This document shows, in pieces, positions 1-6,991 of a stretch of DNA of 11,598 nucleotides. Origin of the DNA: an uncultured Eubacteriales bacterium. GTDB taxonomy: Bacteria > Bacillota > Clostridia > Oscillospirales > Acutalibacteraceae. Below the pieces are notes generated by a model. The model was not told the origin of the DNA. It saw nothing but the letters and a program-made list of their open reading frames with translations, and did no database searches. The first letter of the stretch is position 1. Every line of letters begins with the position of its first letter. Both the position numbers and the translations under genes were made by a program. The stretch covers positions 1 through 11,598 of the forward strand of contig ONVG01000097.1 of assembly GCA_900321195.1 (NCBI GenBank), given 5' to 3'.

Positions 1-47
1 AGATAGCTATGAAGCCGCAGTCACTTGCAGTTATTAAAGTAAATTAA
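1..47 (+). other. Possible 3' tail of an upstream gene (frame undecided)
   Basis: The window opens just upstream of a terminator-like hairpin, so the end of a plus-strand gene is expected here. Two frames stay open from the edge: one ends at the TAA at 35-37 (tail ...AAVTCSY), the other at the TAA at 45-47 (tail ...PQSLAVIKVN). The second tail looks slightly more protein-like, but too few codons are visible to choose or to name a family. A minus-strand gene is not excluded. Confidence 0.2.
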
Positions 48-84
48 TATTGCTCAAAACATAAAACCGAAAATTCAAAGCCTT

Positions 85-130
85 ACAGCGTCCTGATACT
101 TTGATGTATCAGACGCTGTATTTGTGTTCT
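85..130 (+). terminator. Rho-independent terminator-like hairpin upstream of coaBC
   Basis: ACAGCGT (85-91) pairs with ACGCTGT (113-119) and CTGATAC (93-99) with GTATCAG (106-112). This gives a 14-bp stem with one bulged C at 92 and a six-base loop (TTTGAT). The sequence after it (ATTTGTGTTCTTT) is T-rich but interrupted, so termination may be less than complete. It probably ends the gene upstream of the window and insulates coaBC, whose -35 box begins within the T-rich tail. Confidence 0.65.
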
Positions 131-158
131 TTACATTCACTCTGAATTGTGCTATATT
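130..158 (+). promoter_or_regulatory. Sigma-A promoter of coaBC, extended -10
   Basis: TTTACA (130-135) and TATATT (153-158) are separated by 17 bp, and the -10 is preceded by TGC (150-152), an extended -10. Predicted transcription would start near 165, leaving a leader of about 36 nt before the coaBC start. This also rules out the in-frame TTG at 147, which lies inside the promoter. Confidence 0.7.
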
Positions 159-200
159 GATACAGGTAAAACAGATAAAAATAAATCGGAGGTATTCAAT

Positions 201-1397
201 ATGCTGAAAGGTAAAACAGTCGTAGTAGGTGTAACAGGAGGAATAGCGGCGTTCAAATCAGCGCAGCTTGTCAGTGATCTTGTAAAGGAAGGCTGTGATG
301 TCCATACAGTTATGACAAAAAATGCTCTCAACTTTATAAATCCGATAACCTTTGAGACACTTACGGGAAACAAATGCCTTGTCGATACGTTTGACAGAAA
401 TTTTCAGTTCAATGTCGAGCATGTTGCGCTTTCACAGAGAGCTGATGTGTTCATCATAGCGCCTGCAACTGCAAATATCATCGGCAAGCTTGCAAACGGA
501 ATCGCCGACGATATGCTTTCAACTATGTCGCTTGCGGCAACGTGTGATATTATCATAGCTCCTGCTATGAATACATATATGTATATAAATCCAATAGTGC
601 AGGAAAATATTGAAAAGCTCAGAAAACACGGCTTTATAATAATAGAGCCTGCATCCGGACGGCTTGCCTGCGGTGATGAGGGAAAAGGAAAGCTTCCCGA
701 TGTAAGTGTGCTTATCGGATATGTAAAGCGTCAGATAGCATACGAAAAGGATATGAAAGGACTAAAAGTTACCGTTACGGCAGGACCTACTGAGGAATCA
801 CTCGACCCCGTAAGATTTATAACAAATCATTCATCGGGAAAAATGGGCTATTCGATCGCGGAAGCGGCAGCACTCAGAGGCGCGGAAACAGAGCTTATAA
901 GCGGACCTGTCAGCATACCTGAGCCGATGTTCGTAAATATTACCAAAATACGTTCGGCTGAGGATATGTTCAATGCTGCAGCGGAAAAGCTCGGCGATAC
1001 TGATATACTTATAATGGCAGCGGCAGTCGCAGACTATACTCCTACGGATTACAGCGAGCATAAAATAAAGAAAAAGGACGGAGATATGTTTATACCGCTC
1101 AGACGAACAAAGGATATTCTCAAATATGCAGGGGAAAATAAAAAGAGTACTCAGACGATATGCGGCTTTTCAATGGAAACGCAGGACCTTATAGAAAATT
1201 CACGCAAAAAGCTGTTGTCAAAGAACTGTGATATCATAGCGGCAAACAGTATAAATGAAAAGGGTTCGGGTTTCGGAACGGATACAAACAAGATAACTCT
1301 TATCACCCGTGACGGCTGTAAGGAGCTTGAACTTCTTTCAAAATCACAGGCAGCACATGAAATACTTGATTTTATCTTAAAAATGAGAAATTCTTAA
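201..1397 (+). CDS. coaBC: Bifunctional phosphopantothenoylcysteine decarboxylase / phosphopantothenate-cysteine ligase
   Basis: This cytosolic enzyme performs two consecutive steps of coenzyme A synthesis: CoaB joins cysteine to 4'-phosphopantothenate using CTP, and CoaC, an FMN enzyme, decarboxylates the product to 4'-phosphopantetheine. The 398-residue length is normal. The N-terminal flavoprotein half (about 1-180) shows VTGGIAAFKS at 11-20, the catalytic His74 in the NVEH motif, the PAMN segment ending at Asn124, and the flexible lid PASGRLACG with the active Cys157. The CoaB half (about 187-398) shows TAGPTEESLDPVRFITN with Asn209, SSGKMG at 211-216, AAAVADY at 273-279 and Lys288 in KIKK. 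Key residues of both halves appear intact. The start at 201 is set by GGAGG at 188-192; longer in-frame starts fall in the promoter. The gene has its own promoter. No clear terminator separates it from htrA, so some readthrough is possible. Confidence 0.96.
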   Translation: MLKGKTVVVGVTGGIAAFKSAQLVSDLVKEGCDVHTVMTKNALNFINPITFETLTGNKCLVDTFDRNFQFNVEHVALSQRADVFIIAPATANIIGKLANGIADDMLSTMSLAATCDIIIAPAMNTYMYINPIVQENIEKLRKHGFIIIEPASGRLACGDEGKGKLPDVSVLIGYVKRQIAYEKDMKGLKVTVTAGPTEESLDPVRFITNHSSGKMGYSIAEAAALRGAETELISGPVSIPEPMFVNITKIRSAEDMFNAAAEKLGDTDILIMAAAVADYTPTDYSEHKIKKKDGDMFIPLRRTKDILKYAGENKKSTQTICGFSMETQDLIENSRKKLLSKNCDIIAANSINEKGSGFGTDTNKITLITRDGCKELELLSKSQAAHEILDFILKMRNS

Positions 1398-1487
1398 AAA
1401 TATCGATAATATGAGCAAAAATATTAAAAACTTAAAAATAATTAAGGTTAATTTAATAGATTGTTTTAAGAAGAACCGAATTTTATT

Positions 1488-1516
1488 ATCACATAAAAAA
1501 TTAAAAGTGTTATAAT
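1488..1516 (+). promoter_or_regulatory. Promoter of htrA, extended -10
   Basis: A perfect TATAAT (1511-1516) is preceded by TGT (1508-1510), an extended -10. A 17-bp spacer places the weak -35 ATCACA at 1488-1493. The start point would be near 1523, about 45 nt ahead of the htrA start codon. The surrounding 1398-1500 is very AT-rich, which may supply an UP-like element. Confidence 0.65.
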
Positions 1517-1567
1517 ATGATCATCAAAGGAAATAAAACACAAACAAAACAAACGGAGGTCATTATT

Positions 1568-3151
1568 ATGAGTGAAAAAGAATTCAATAATAACGAGATA
1601 AACAGCAGCGACATTTACAGCCATTCAGAAGCAGAAAAAAGCTTTAACGATAACTATAATGACAGCTATTCGGATAAACAGCCCACAGCGGAATTTGATG
1701 TACAGTCACCTGCTGAAAAAGCTCCTGTTGAAGCTGTACCGGTTTACAGACCTGCACAGCCGGAGCCTGTAAAATATCATCGTCCCTATGGCTACGGATA
1801 TGAGAGCTATACATCACAGTTCGAGTCAGCAAAAAGTGAAGCCGAAAACCGTAAGAAGTCCAAAAAGAGCAAAAGCGGCAGAAAGATAGCTATGATAGCA
1901 TGCAGTCTTGTTCTTGCAATGGGTCTTGGAGTAGGCGGCGGAGTTTTGGGCGCATACCTCATGCAGAAGGACTCAGACAAAACAAGCGCTGTACAGACTG
2001 TTGACGGCAAGGCTGTTACAGCCTCAACAACAGAGGGAAAGGATTCCGGACTTACTGTCATCGAAGCCTCAAACAGCAATAAAACATCATCAGATGACTC
2101 TATCGAGGGCGTTGTAGCAAAAATAAAGGACTCAGTCGTTGAGATAACAACAGAGTCTACATCATACGGCTCATTCTATGGTCAGTATATAACAAAGGGC
2201 GCAGGAAGCGGCGTTATTATCTCTCAGGACGGTTATATAGTAACAAACAACCATGTTATCGAGGATGCTACAAATATCGAGGTAAAGACTACAGACGGCA
2301 AAACATACAAGGGTAAAGTCGTAGGCGCTGACGAAACACTCGATATTGCACTTGTAAAGATAGAGGCAGAAGGTCTTACAGTCGCAGTATTGGGCGACTC
2401 TTCAACTCTGAAGCAGGGTGAAACATCCATAGTTATCGGAAATCCGCTCGGAAATCTCGGCGGCACCGTAACAAAGGGAATTGTAAGCGCACTCAACAGA
2501 ACAGTTAAGATAGACGGCAAAAACATGGAGCTTTTGCAGACAGACGCAGCTATCAATCCCGGTAATTCAGGCGGCGGCATGTTTGATGCAAACGGCAACC
2601 TCATGGGAATAGTTGTTGCAAAGTCAGCAACTACAAGCGACGGTATAGCAGTTGACGGTATAGGATTTGTTATCCCGATAAATAATGTCAAGAACATACT
2701 CGGCGACCTTAAAGAAAAGGGTCATGTAAGCAGACCTGTTCTCGGCGTAACACTTGCGGATGTAAAGACAGAGAGCGCAAAGCAGAGATACGGTGTTGAA
2801 AAAGAGGGCGTTTATGTCGCAACTCTTACAAAGGGCGGCGCAGCTGAAGAAGCAGGCATAAAAGTCGGCGATATCATCACTAAGATAAACGGAAAGTCTG
2901 TAAGTTCAAGCTCAGAGATAAGCTCACTTGTACAGAAAAGCAAGGTCGGCGATAAGATGACTGTTACAGTTTCACGTGACGGCAATGAAGAAGACATCGA
3001 GGTAACTCTTGGTGAGTCTGTCAGCCAAACAGAAGAAAAAAATGATTACAGCAACAACTTTAACCCCGACAGAAACAGAAGCTTTAACGGCAGCGGCGGC
3101 AGCAGTGATTATGACGAATTTGAGGACTTCTACCGTTACTTTATGAACTGA
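1568..3151 (+). CDS. htrA: HtrA/DegP-like membrane-anchored serine protease with one PDZ domain
   Basis: This is a trypsin-fold envelope protease expected to degrade misfolded exported proteins. It has 527 residues, with ATG at 1568 preceded by GGAGGT (1555-1560, gap 7 nt). An earlier in-frame ATG at 1517 is rejected because it lies upstream of the predicted transcription start. Order: a long, polar, Asn/Ser/Tyr/Pro-rich cytosolic region (1-105), one membrane segment (about 107-132, Gly-rich), an extracellular Ser/Thr linker (135-178), the protease domain (about 180-380), a PDZ domain (about 388-482) and a Gly/Asn/aromatic tail. The triad is visible: His229 in TNNHV, Asp259 in TLDIALVKI, Ser334 in GNSGG. 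The family's oxyanion and substrate loops look intact. It has its own promoter and ends at a strong terminator shared with the convergent DegV gene. No CtsR or CIRCE box was seen, so stress control is unproven. Confidence 0.95.
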   Translation: MSEKEFNNNEINSSDIYSHSEAEKSFNDNYNDSYSDKQPTAEFDVQSPAEKAPVEAVPVYRPAQPEPVKYHRPYGYGYESYTSQFESAKSEAENRKKSKKSKSGRKIAMIACSLVLAMGLGVGGGVLGAYLMQKDSDKTSAVQTVDGKAVTASTTEGKDSGLTVIEASNSNKTSSDDSIEGVVAKIKDSVVEITTESTSYGSFYGQYITKGAGSGVIISQDGYIVTNNHVIEDATNIEVKTTDGKTYKGKVVGADETLDIALVKIEAEGLTVAVLGDSSTLKQGETSIVIGNPLGNLGGTVTKGIVSALNRTVKIDGKNMELLQTDAAINPGNSGGGMFDANGNLMGIVVAKSATTSDGIAVDGIGFVIPINNVKNILGDLKEKGHVSRPVLGVTLADVKTESAKQRYGVEKEGVYVATLTKGGAAEEAGIKVGDIITKINGKSVSSSSEISSLVQKSKVGDKMTVTVSRDGNEEDIEVTLGESVSQTEEKNDYSNNFNPDRNRSFNGSGGSSDYDEFEDFYRYFMN

Positions 3152-3190
3152 TTTGATTGCAAGTACATTTTCATAAATTTCTCCTAACAA

Positions 3191-3236
3191 AAAATCGGAC
3201 TGTATCATAGCGGTACAGTCCGATTTTGTTTGTTTT
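3191..3236. terminator. Strong bidirectional terminator between htrA and degV
   Basis: AAAATCGGACTGTA (3191-3204) is perfectly complementary to TACAGTCCGATTTT (3214-3227). A T-G wobble (3205/3213) and a C-G pair (3206/3212) extend the stem to 16 bp with a five-base loop. On the plus strand a T-rich tract (TTTTGTTTGTTTTTT) follows; on the minus strand the A-run at the left foot supplies the U tract. It lies between two convergent stop codons (3151 and 3243), so it probably serves both genes. Confidence 0.92.
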
Positions 3237-3242
3237 TTAAAA

Positions 3243-4118
3243 TCATGCCTTTGAGATATGCGAACATGCTATAGCCAGTGAGCCTGGACCTATATGACAG
3301 CCGATACTCAGAGAAAGCGGCGCTCCTTTCAGCTTGAAGCCGGGGAAAGCAGCCTCTATTTCCTTTTTCCAGCGCTCTACTTCGTCATTAGGCATGTCGG
3401 AATATGAATACATAAGCACCATCTCGCCATTATCGACATATTCCTTGAAGCGTCCTTCAAAATCCTTTCGCATAGCGTCTATCATTATCTGCTTGGCAGC
3501 TTTCATTCCTCTGCATTTTGAGAATGCGTCAAGCTTTTCACCCTGTATCTGCAAAACGGGCTTCAGATTCATAACGCTTGCAATAAGCGCAGCAGCTGTT
3601 GTTATCCTTCCGCCTTTTTTGAGATAGCTGAGGTCATTCACGGTTATATATATACTCGATTCAATCTTATCCTTTTCGAGTATGTTTTTTATCTTCTTTC
3701 CGGAAATTCCCTGCTTTGTCATTTCAAGAGCGTCAACGACTGACTGGTACTGTGTTACAGATATCCTTTGATTGTTTACAACATGTACTCTGCCGCCGAA
3801 ATCCTTTGCTATAAAAGAAGCTGTCGTACATGAGCTGCTGAGTCCCGATGACATCGGTATGTAAACAAGCTCATCATATTCTTTAAGTATCTTTCTCCAG
3901 AAATCCGAAAGCTCGGTAGGAGAAGGCTGAGTTGTGGAAACGGTGGTCTTTGATTCGGAGATAAGCTTATAAAAATCCTTCTGGGAAAGGTCTACTTCCT
4001 CATAATAATTCTTGTCATTTACCTGAAAGGACATTGGAAGTACATACACACCCATTTTTTTTGCCCTTGATTGCGTGATACCGCTGTTACTGTCGGTTGC
4101 AATTGCAGTTCTTGACAT
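3243..4118 (-). CDS. DegV family fatty-acid-binding protein
   Basis: DegV (FakB-type) proteins bind a fatty acid. In Firmicutes, FakB subunits present it to the kinase FakA for phosphorylation and entry into phospholipid synthesis. The 291-residue protein has the usual two-lobe length. Family motifs in order: TDSNSG (8-13), STTQPSP (61-67, corresponding to the conserved T-S-Q-P-S of the carboxylate site), SSGLSSS (90-96), YLKKGGRI (165-172) and HIGPGS (275-280). ATG at 4118 is preceded by GGGAGG (plus positions 4127-4132) at 8 nt, and by a strong promoter. It is monocistronic and convergent with htrA. No fakA homologue is in the window, so the exact ligand and partner are unknown; clostridia usually carry several DegV paralogues. 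Confidence 0.93.
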   Translation of the reverse strand: MSRTAIATDSNSGITQSRAKKMGVYVLPMSFQVNDKNYYEEVDLSQKDFYKLISESKTTVSTTQPSPTELSDFWRKILKEYDELVYIPMSSGLSSSCTTASFIAKDFGGRVHVVNNQRISVTQYQSVVDALEMTKQGISGKKIKNILEKDKIESSIYITVNDLSYLKKGGRITTAAALIASVMNLKPVLQIQGEKLDAFSKCRGMKAAKQIMIDAMRKDFEGRFKEYVDNGEMVLMYSYSDMPNDEVERWKKEIEAAFPGFKLKGAPLSLSIGCHIGPGSLAIACSHISKA

Positions 4119-4171
4119 TTTGTCATCCTCCCGAATATTTTATTTTTTGTCATGTTGCTTTTGCCATTAAC

Positions 4172-4200
4172 AGTATATAATATTTGTTGGAAAATATCAA
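4172..4200 (-). promoter_or_regulatory. Promoter of the DegV gene
   Basis: Read on the minus strand: TTGATA (plus 4200-4195), 17-bp spacer, TATACT (plus 4177-4172). Both boxes match sigma-A consensus at five of six positions. Predicted start is near 4165, giving a leader of about 47 nt before the ATG. Confidence 0.75.
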
Positions 4201-4323
4201 CGTATTTTTTATTTTCGGATATTTGATAATATTTCATCGTTATAGGATAAATTTTTTCGTTTATTTTATTATTATGATTAAAATTCACTGCAACATTCTT
4301 GACCAAAACTTACAATAATGCTA

Positions 4324-4352
4324 TTGGAATTTCTGTAAAATTATGCTATAAT
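4324..4352 (+). promoter_or_regulatory. Promoter of the 4384-6977 operon, extended -10
   Basis: TTGGAA (4324-4329), 17-bp spacer, TATAAT (4347-4352), with TGC (4344-4346) forming an extended -10. Transcription would start near 4359, about 25 nt before the first start codon. The 4201-4320 stretch between this and the divergent DegV promoter is AT-rich; beyond a short AT palindrome at 4219-4232 I see nothing recognisable in it. Confidence 0.75.
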
Positions 4353-4383
4353 ATTAAAAAGCTTAAATTGGAGGTGCTTTTTT

Positions 4384-4998
4384 ATGGTAATAACTATTGC
4401 AAGACAGTATGGAAGCGGCGGAAGAGCTATAGGAAGAGCGCTTGCGGAATCGCTCAGAATACCCTTTTATGATAAGGAGCTTTTGAATATAGCTGCAAAG
4501 GAAAGCGGTGTCAGTCCTGAAATATTTGAGAAATACGATGAAAAAGCGTCGAACAGTCTGCTTTATGCGCTTTCAATGGGCGCAGCTGCAACTATAGACA
4601 GTGAGTACGGCATGTCGCCTATGGTATCTATGAATGACAGGATATATATGATACAGCACGATGTTATTAAAAAGGTCGCTGAACAGCCCTGTGTTATAGT
4701 CGGAAGATGCGCCGACCATGTTCTTGCAGACAGAAAAGACTGCATTAAGCTTTTTATTTATGCGGATATCGAAAAGCGCATAAAATATGCCGTTGATGTT
4801 CATAAGGTCCCGAAGGAAAAGGCAAGGTCTGTAATAAACAGGGTAGATAAGACGAGAGCAAACTACTATAATTATTACTCGGATACAAAATGGGGCGACC
4901 CGAATAATTACAATCTTTGTATAAACAGCGGTGAATTGGGAGCGTCAAAATGTGTCGATCTTATAGTCTACTATCTTCGCATGCGTGGTATGATATGA
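4384..4998 (+). CDS. Cytidylate kinase-like family protein
   Basis: This 204-residue protein matches the cytidylate kinase-like family (Pfam Cytidylate_kin2), a P-loop nucleoside monophosphate kinase fold distinct from the housekeeping Cmk. The N-terminus VITIARQYGSGGRAIG carries the family's P-loop GSGG form, lacking the usual GK[ST] end. PFYDKELL (27-34), VIVGRCADH (104-112, strand plus Arg107/Asp111) and the lid-like stretch RVDKTRANYYNYY (153-165) are also typical. The substrate of this family is not firmly established, so CMP kinase activity should not be assumed. ATG follows GGAGGTG (4370-4376) at 7 nt. It is the first gene of a four-gene operon and overlaps the next gene by four bases (ATGA). 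Confidence 0.88.
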   Translation: MVITIARQYGSGGRAIGRALAESLRIPFYDKELLNIAAKESGVSPEIFEKYDEKASNSLLYALSMGAAATIDSEYGMSPMVSMNDRIYMIQHDVIKKVAEQPCVIVGRCADHVLADRKDCIKLFIYADIEKRIKYAVDVHKVPKEKARSVINRVDKTRANYYNYYSDTKWGDPNNYNLCINSGELGASKCVDLIVYYLRMRGMI

Positions 4999-5501
4999 AA
5001 AAAACTGTGAAAAAGCTGATGTGCTTTGCTTTGTCGTTTTTTATGTTTTCTCTTTGCGGATGCGGAGGAGAAGAAAAAATATCGGAGGTAAGTCCCGAAA
5101 AAACAGGCTATATCGCCGCAGAGCCTGATACTTCACGTGAGGAAAAAATAAAAGAGGTGCTTCAAAGCTATCTTACAGCGCTTGAGCATCACAGTATTTC
5201 CGAACTTGCGGCGTGTTCATCGGATGAACTTCCGCTTTACAATGACCAAACAGCATTTGATGATATTACGGATGAGCTTGAAAGCGCAAGGCTTGACAAA
5301 ATATATCTTGACGGCATACGTTTAAAAGGCGATAAAGTACAGGCGGCAGCCGAATATACGCTGATATATTCAGGCTCGCACATCACAGAGGACGGAAGTA
5401 TATCTCCACCGGGAAAATACAGACGCAGAGAGCTTTTTACTTTTGTCGTTTCGGGTGACGATTACAGGATAACAAGCATCGAGCCTACAGCGGCAGACTG
5501 A
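4995..5501 (+). CDS. Small predicted lipoprotein of unknown function
   Basis: A 168-residue protein with a Lys-rich start (MKKTVKKL), a hydrophobic segment and a lipobox LCGC, making Cys23 the predicted lipidated residue and placing the protein on the outer face of the membrane. A polar linker (24-50) precedes a region whose predicted pattern is helix (about 51-75, EEKIKEVLQSYLTALEHH), an acidic middle, then strands (about 105-165). Helices followed by a curved sheet suggest an NTF2-like/DUF4878-type fold, but I cannot confirm this. The start ATG overlaps the upstream stop as ATGA and lacks a good Shine-Dalgarno, so translation is probably coupled to the kinase-like gene. A longer in-frame reading from 4950 is rejected because it would place charged and aromatic residues ahead of the signal peptide. 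Confidence 0.85.
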   Translation: MKKTVKKLMCFALSFFMFSLCGCGGEEKISEVSPEKTGYIAAEPDTSREEKIKEVLQSYLTALEHHSISELAACSSDELPLYNDQTAFDDITDELESARLDKIYLDGIRLKGDKVQAAAEYTLIYSGSHITEDGSISPPGKYRRRELFTFVVSGDDYRITSIEPTAAD

Positions 5502-5519
5502 CATTACAGGAGTGACATT

Positions 5520-6419
5520 ATGAAAAAATATACTTTTTTGGGACGCTCGGACGGCATAAGATTCTGCATTCAAGGAGTGGATGTCTTTGCATACAAATGG
5601 CAGTCCCTCGGAGAATGCGATATAGTCCTTGACCCGCTCGATAAGAAGCCTTACAGCTTCTCATTCTATAAGATAAAAACGGAAACAAAGGAGATAGTTT
5701 TTCTTGCGGGAAAATTCCGTGATGACCGCGTGTATGGAGGTACAATTAAAATGAATGATGAACTGAGGATAGAAAATCTTCTTGACCTTACAAAAACAAT
5801 AGCTGCTGATATTTTTGACGGTCTGACATATCCCTGGGAGGCGCTTACGAAAATATCGGATTTTATTTTAAAGCTCGGCAGTACGCTTTCCGAGGATGAA
5901 TATGAAAAGAAAGCGGATGATATTTGGGTATCAAAAAAAGCAACTGTTGCGCCTACAGCATATCTTCACGGTCCTCTTATAATATGTGAAGGCGCAGAGA
6001 TACGCCACTGTGCATTCATAAGAGGAAGCGCTATAGTCGGACGCGGTTCTGTAATCGGCAATTCGACAGAGCTTAAAAACTGCATTATTTTCGATAATGC
6101 TCAGGTACCGCATTATAATTATATCGGTGATTCGATACTCGGCTATAAAGCACATCTGGGTGCGGGAGCTATAACTTCAAATCTCAAATCCGACCGCAGC
6201 ATAGTAACTATACCTGTTGAGGAAGGAAAGCTTTATACAGAGCTTAAAAAGTTCGGTGCAATAGTCGGAGATAATGTAGAAGTCGGCTGTAATTCCGTAC
6301 TCAATCCCGGAACAGTTTTAGGCAGGAACACAACAGTTTATCCGCTGTCAATGGTAAGAGGAACTGTAGCCGCAAACAGCATATACAAAAAGCAGGGCGA
6401 AATAGCAGACAAAATATGA
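5520..6419 (+). CDS. Left-handed beta-helix (hexapeptide) acyltransferase-like protein with N-terminal extension
   Basis: A 299-residue protein in two parts. Residues about 84-299 match the clostridial family usually labelled UDP-N-acetylglucosamine pyrophosphorylase, which is really only a left-handed beta-helix like the GlmU acetyltransferase half: LDLTKTIAADIF, YPWEAL, then hexapeptide repeats. The stretch PHYNYIGDSILG (197-208) resembles the GlmU active-site turn, with His198 at the catalytic His position, followed by GAGAITSN (214-221) and a last repeat set (250-283). No nucleotidyltransferase domain is present, so pyrophosphorylase activity is unlikely; acyl transfer to a sugar nucleotide is possible but unproven. 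Residues 1-77 are a separate small, mostly beta domain that I cannot name with certainty. The ATG at 5520 follows AGGAGTG (5508-5514). A second possible start at 5751 is listed separately. Third gene of the operon, 18 nt after the lipoprotein. Confidence 0.88.
   Translation: MKKYTFLGRSDGIRFCIQGVDVFAYKWQSLGECDIVLDPLDKKPYSFSFYKIKTETKEIVFLAGKFRDDRVYGGTIKMNDELRIENLLDLTKTIAADIFDGLTYPWEALTKISDFILKLGSTLSEDEYEKKADDIWVSKKATVAPTAYLHGPLIICEGAEIRHCAFIRGSAIVGRGSVIGNSTELKNCIIFDNAQVPHYNYIGDSILGYKAHLGAGAITSNLKSDRSIVTIPVEEGKLYTELKKFGAIVGDNVEVGCNSVLNPGTVLGRNTTVYPLSMVRGTVAANSIYKKQGEIADKI
5736..5753 (+). promoter_or_regulatory. Internal ribosome binding site and in-frame ATG inside the beta-helix gene
   Basis: TGGAGG ends at 5740, and ten bases later an in-frame ATG (5751-5753) opens a 222-residue product (MNDELRIENLLDLT...) that starts where the core family usually starts. 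Either a shorter isoform is made from the same message, or this is the relic start of a gene that has fused with the small upstream reading frame. By match to GGAGG it is at least as good as the site used at 5520, though its spacing is slightly long. Confidence 0.5.
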
Positions 6420-6423
6420 TATC

Positions 6424-6440
6424 GGAGGCGATTGGTTTTG
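6424..6440 (+). promoter_or_regulatory. Ribosome site fixing a TTG start for the Nudix gene
   Basis: GGAGG lies at 6424-6428. The in-frame TTG at 6432 is only 3 nt away, too close, whereas the TTG at 6438 is 9 nt away. No in-frame ATG exists nearby (the ATG at 6445 is out of frame). TTG at 6438 is therefore the most likely start. Confidence 0.7.
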
Positions 6441-6977
6441 GAGTATGAATATATAGACCTGTATGATAAAAACAGGATACCGACCGGAATGGCCGTACAG
6501 AGAGGTTCAAAGCTGCCGGAAGAAACATACCGCATAGTTGTGCATGTATGTATATTCAACAGCAAGGGCGAAATGCTGATACAGCAGCGTCAGAGTACAA
6601 AGACGGTATTTCCTGATATGTGGGACATATCCGCAGGCGGTCAGGTAGAGAGCGGAGAAACAAGTGAGATGGCGGCTCAGCGTGAAGTATATGAGGAGCT
6701 TGGACTGTATATACATCTTGCAAACAAAAGACCTGCCGCAACCATGAATTTTGACGAAGGCTTTGACGACATATATATAGTAAAGCGTGATACCGATATT
6801 TCAGAGCTGACTATACAGCAGGATGAAGTAAAGGATGTCGGCTGGGCTGACAAGGAAAAGATACTTTCCATGATAGCCGACGGAAAATTCATACCATATT
6901 ATACCGAATATATAGCATGGCTTTTTTCCGCCGTATCTCAGGACGGTACATTATGGAACGAAAGCAAAACAAAATAA
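6438..6977 (+). CDS. Nudix hydrolase, IPP-isomerase-like/YfcD-type subfamily
   Basis: A 179-residue cytosolic protein with a complete Nudix box at residues 68-90 (G-x5-E-x7-R-E-V-Y-E-E-L-G-L: Gly68, Glu74, Arg82, Glu83, Glu86, Glu87). These Glu residues bind the metal ions for hydrolysing a nucleoside diphosphate-X bond. The N-terminus EYIDLYDKNRIPTG and the stretch RQSTKTVFPDMWDISAGG before the box are typical of the subfamily resembling isopentenyl diphosphate isomerase. True isomerase activity is not suggested: such paralogues are usually annotated as Nudix hydrolases of unknown substrate. It is the last gene of the operon, 18 nt after the beta-helix gene, with a terminator directly behind it. 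The start is an inferred TTG. Confidence 0.92.
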   Translation: MEYEYIDLYDKNRIPTGMAVQRGSKLPEETYRIVVHVCIFNSKGEMLIQQRQSTKTVFPDMWDISAGGQVESGETSEMAAQREVYEELGLYIHLANKRPAATMNFDEGFDDIYIVKRDTDISELTIQQDEVKDVGWADKEKILSMIADGKFIPYYTEYIAWLFSAVSQDGTLWNESKTK

Positions 6978-6991
6978 GGAGCAAATCAACG

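Noticed and set aside
147..200. Longer coaBC reading from a TTG at 147
   Set aside because: The TTG is inside the predicted promoter, and a perfect GGAGG precedes the ATG at 201, where the family normally starts.
1517..1567. Longer htrA reading from an ATG at 1517
   Set aside because: It adjoins the -10 box, upstream of the likely transcript start, and lacks a ribosome site; ATG at 1568 has GGAGGT at 7 nt.
2233..2697. 154-codon open frame on the minus strand
   Set aside because: It is the antisense of the HtrA protease domain, Ser/Pro/Thr-rich as expected of a shadow frame, with no ribosome site or family motif.
4299..4327. Second promoter from TTGACC at 4299 ahead of the kinase-like gene
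   Set aside because: The -35 is good, but the hexamer 17 bp downstream (TATTGG) is a poor -10, while the TTGGAA/TATAAT pair just downstream is far better.
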